Of a DNA stretch of 5,335 bases, positions 5,275 through 5,335 are shown piece after piece; the first letter of the stretch is position 1, and every line of letters starts with the position of its first letter. This DNA comes from Spirochaetales bacterium UBA1265 (GTDB lineage Bacteria; Spirochaetota; Spirochaetia; Sphaerochaetales; Sphaerochaetaceae). Below the pieces are notes generated by a model. The model searched no databases and was not told where the DNA came from. It saw nothing but the letters and a program-made list of their open reading frames with translations. Position numbers and translations under genes: made by a program. Where the stretch lies: the NCBI GenBank assembly GCA_002308475.1, contig DBVL01000079.1, positions 370 to 5,704 of the forward strand, in the 5' to 3' direction.

Positions 5275-5335
5275 ATGACGGTAAAAGATTTGCTGAAGAA
5301 CCCGGACCGGAAGTTCAATGAAGATGAACTCGCAG
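5275..5335 (+). CDS. Start of an unidentified protein-coding gene (3' truncated by window)
   Basis: ATG 5275 is preceded by a purine-rich ribosome site AGAGGAG (5265-5271) and opens a frame of 20 codons plus one base that runs off the right edge. The visible N-terminus, MTVKDLLKNP followed by DRKFNEDELA, is hydrophilic and charged with no signal peptide or membrane segment, so a cytoplasmic protein is likely. An in-frame ATG at 5254 would add seven residues but has no ribosome site. The family cannot be recognised from so few residues. Its promoter carries the strongest operator, so it is probably a target of the adjacent GntR-family regulator and may be another enzyme of the same pathway (inference). 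Confidence 0.7.
   Translation, partial: MTVKDLLKNPDRKFNEDELA

Overview
The window holds one catabolic/uptake gene cluster of a bacterium with moderate G+C (judged by eye). The secreted protein has a short, very hydrophobic Lys-Lys signal peptide running into FAKGGVEAA, a style I associate with spirochaetes such as Sphaerochaeta. That affiliation is only a tentative inference.

Layout. Positions 1-4279 carry five genes on the + strand, tightly packed and probably co-transcribed: the C-terminal half of a PdxA-family dehydrogenase (entering from outside the window), then tctB, tctA and tctC, which together form a complete tripartite tricarboxylate transporter (small membrane subunit, large permease, periplasmic binding protein), then an Asp/Glu-racemase superfamily protein. 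Junctions are 2, 11 and 19 bp, and finally a 1-bp stop/start overlap. A strong intrinsic terminator at 4305-4356 ends the operon. It lies inside the 3' coding end of a convergent gene on the - strand (4282-4923) that encodes a GntR-family regulator with an FCD ligand-binding domain. The convergent stop codons are only 2 bp apart.

Upstream of the regulator is a 351-bp non-coding divergent region (4924-5274). It contains three GTATAC-centred palindromes of graded quality, a good promoter reading into gntR, and a near-consensus promoter reading right. The strongest palindrome (perfect over 16 bp) sits on the expected start point of the rightward promoter. A new + strand gene begins at 5275 and leaves the window after 20 codons; I cannot identify it.

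How the parts may work together (inference): the transporter captures a carboxylate or hydroxy-carboxylate, the racemase-like enzyme and the PdxA-family dehydrogenase help convert it, and the FCD regulator senses a carboxylate and represses the divergent gene and probably itself. PdxA paralogues in this kind of setting usually act on four-carbon acid-sugar phosphates rather than in vitamin B6 synthesis. The actual substrate cannot be read from this sequence.
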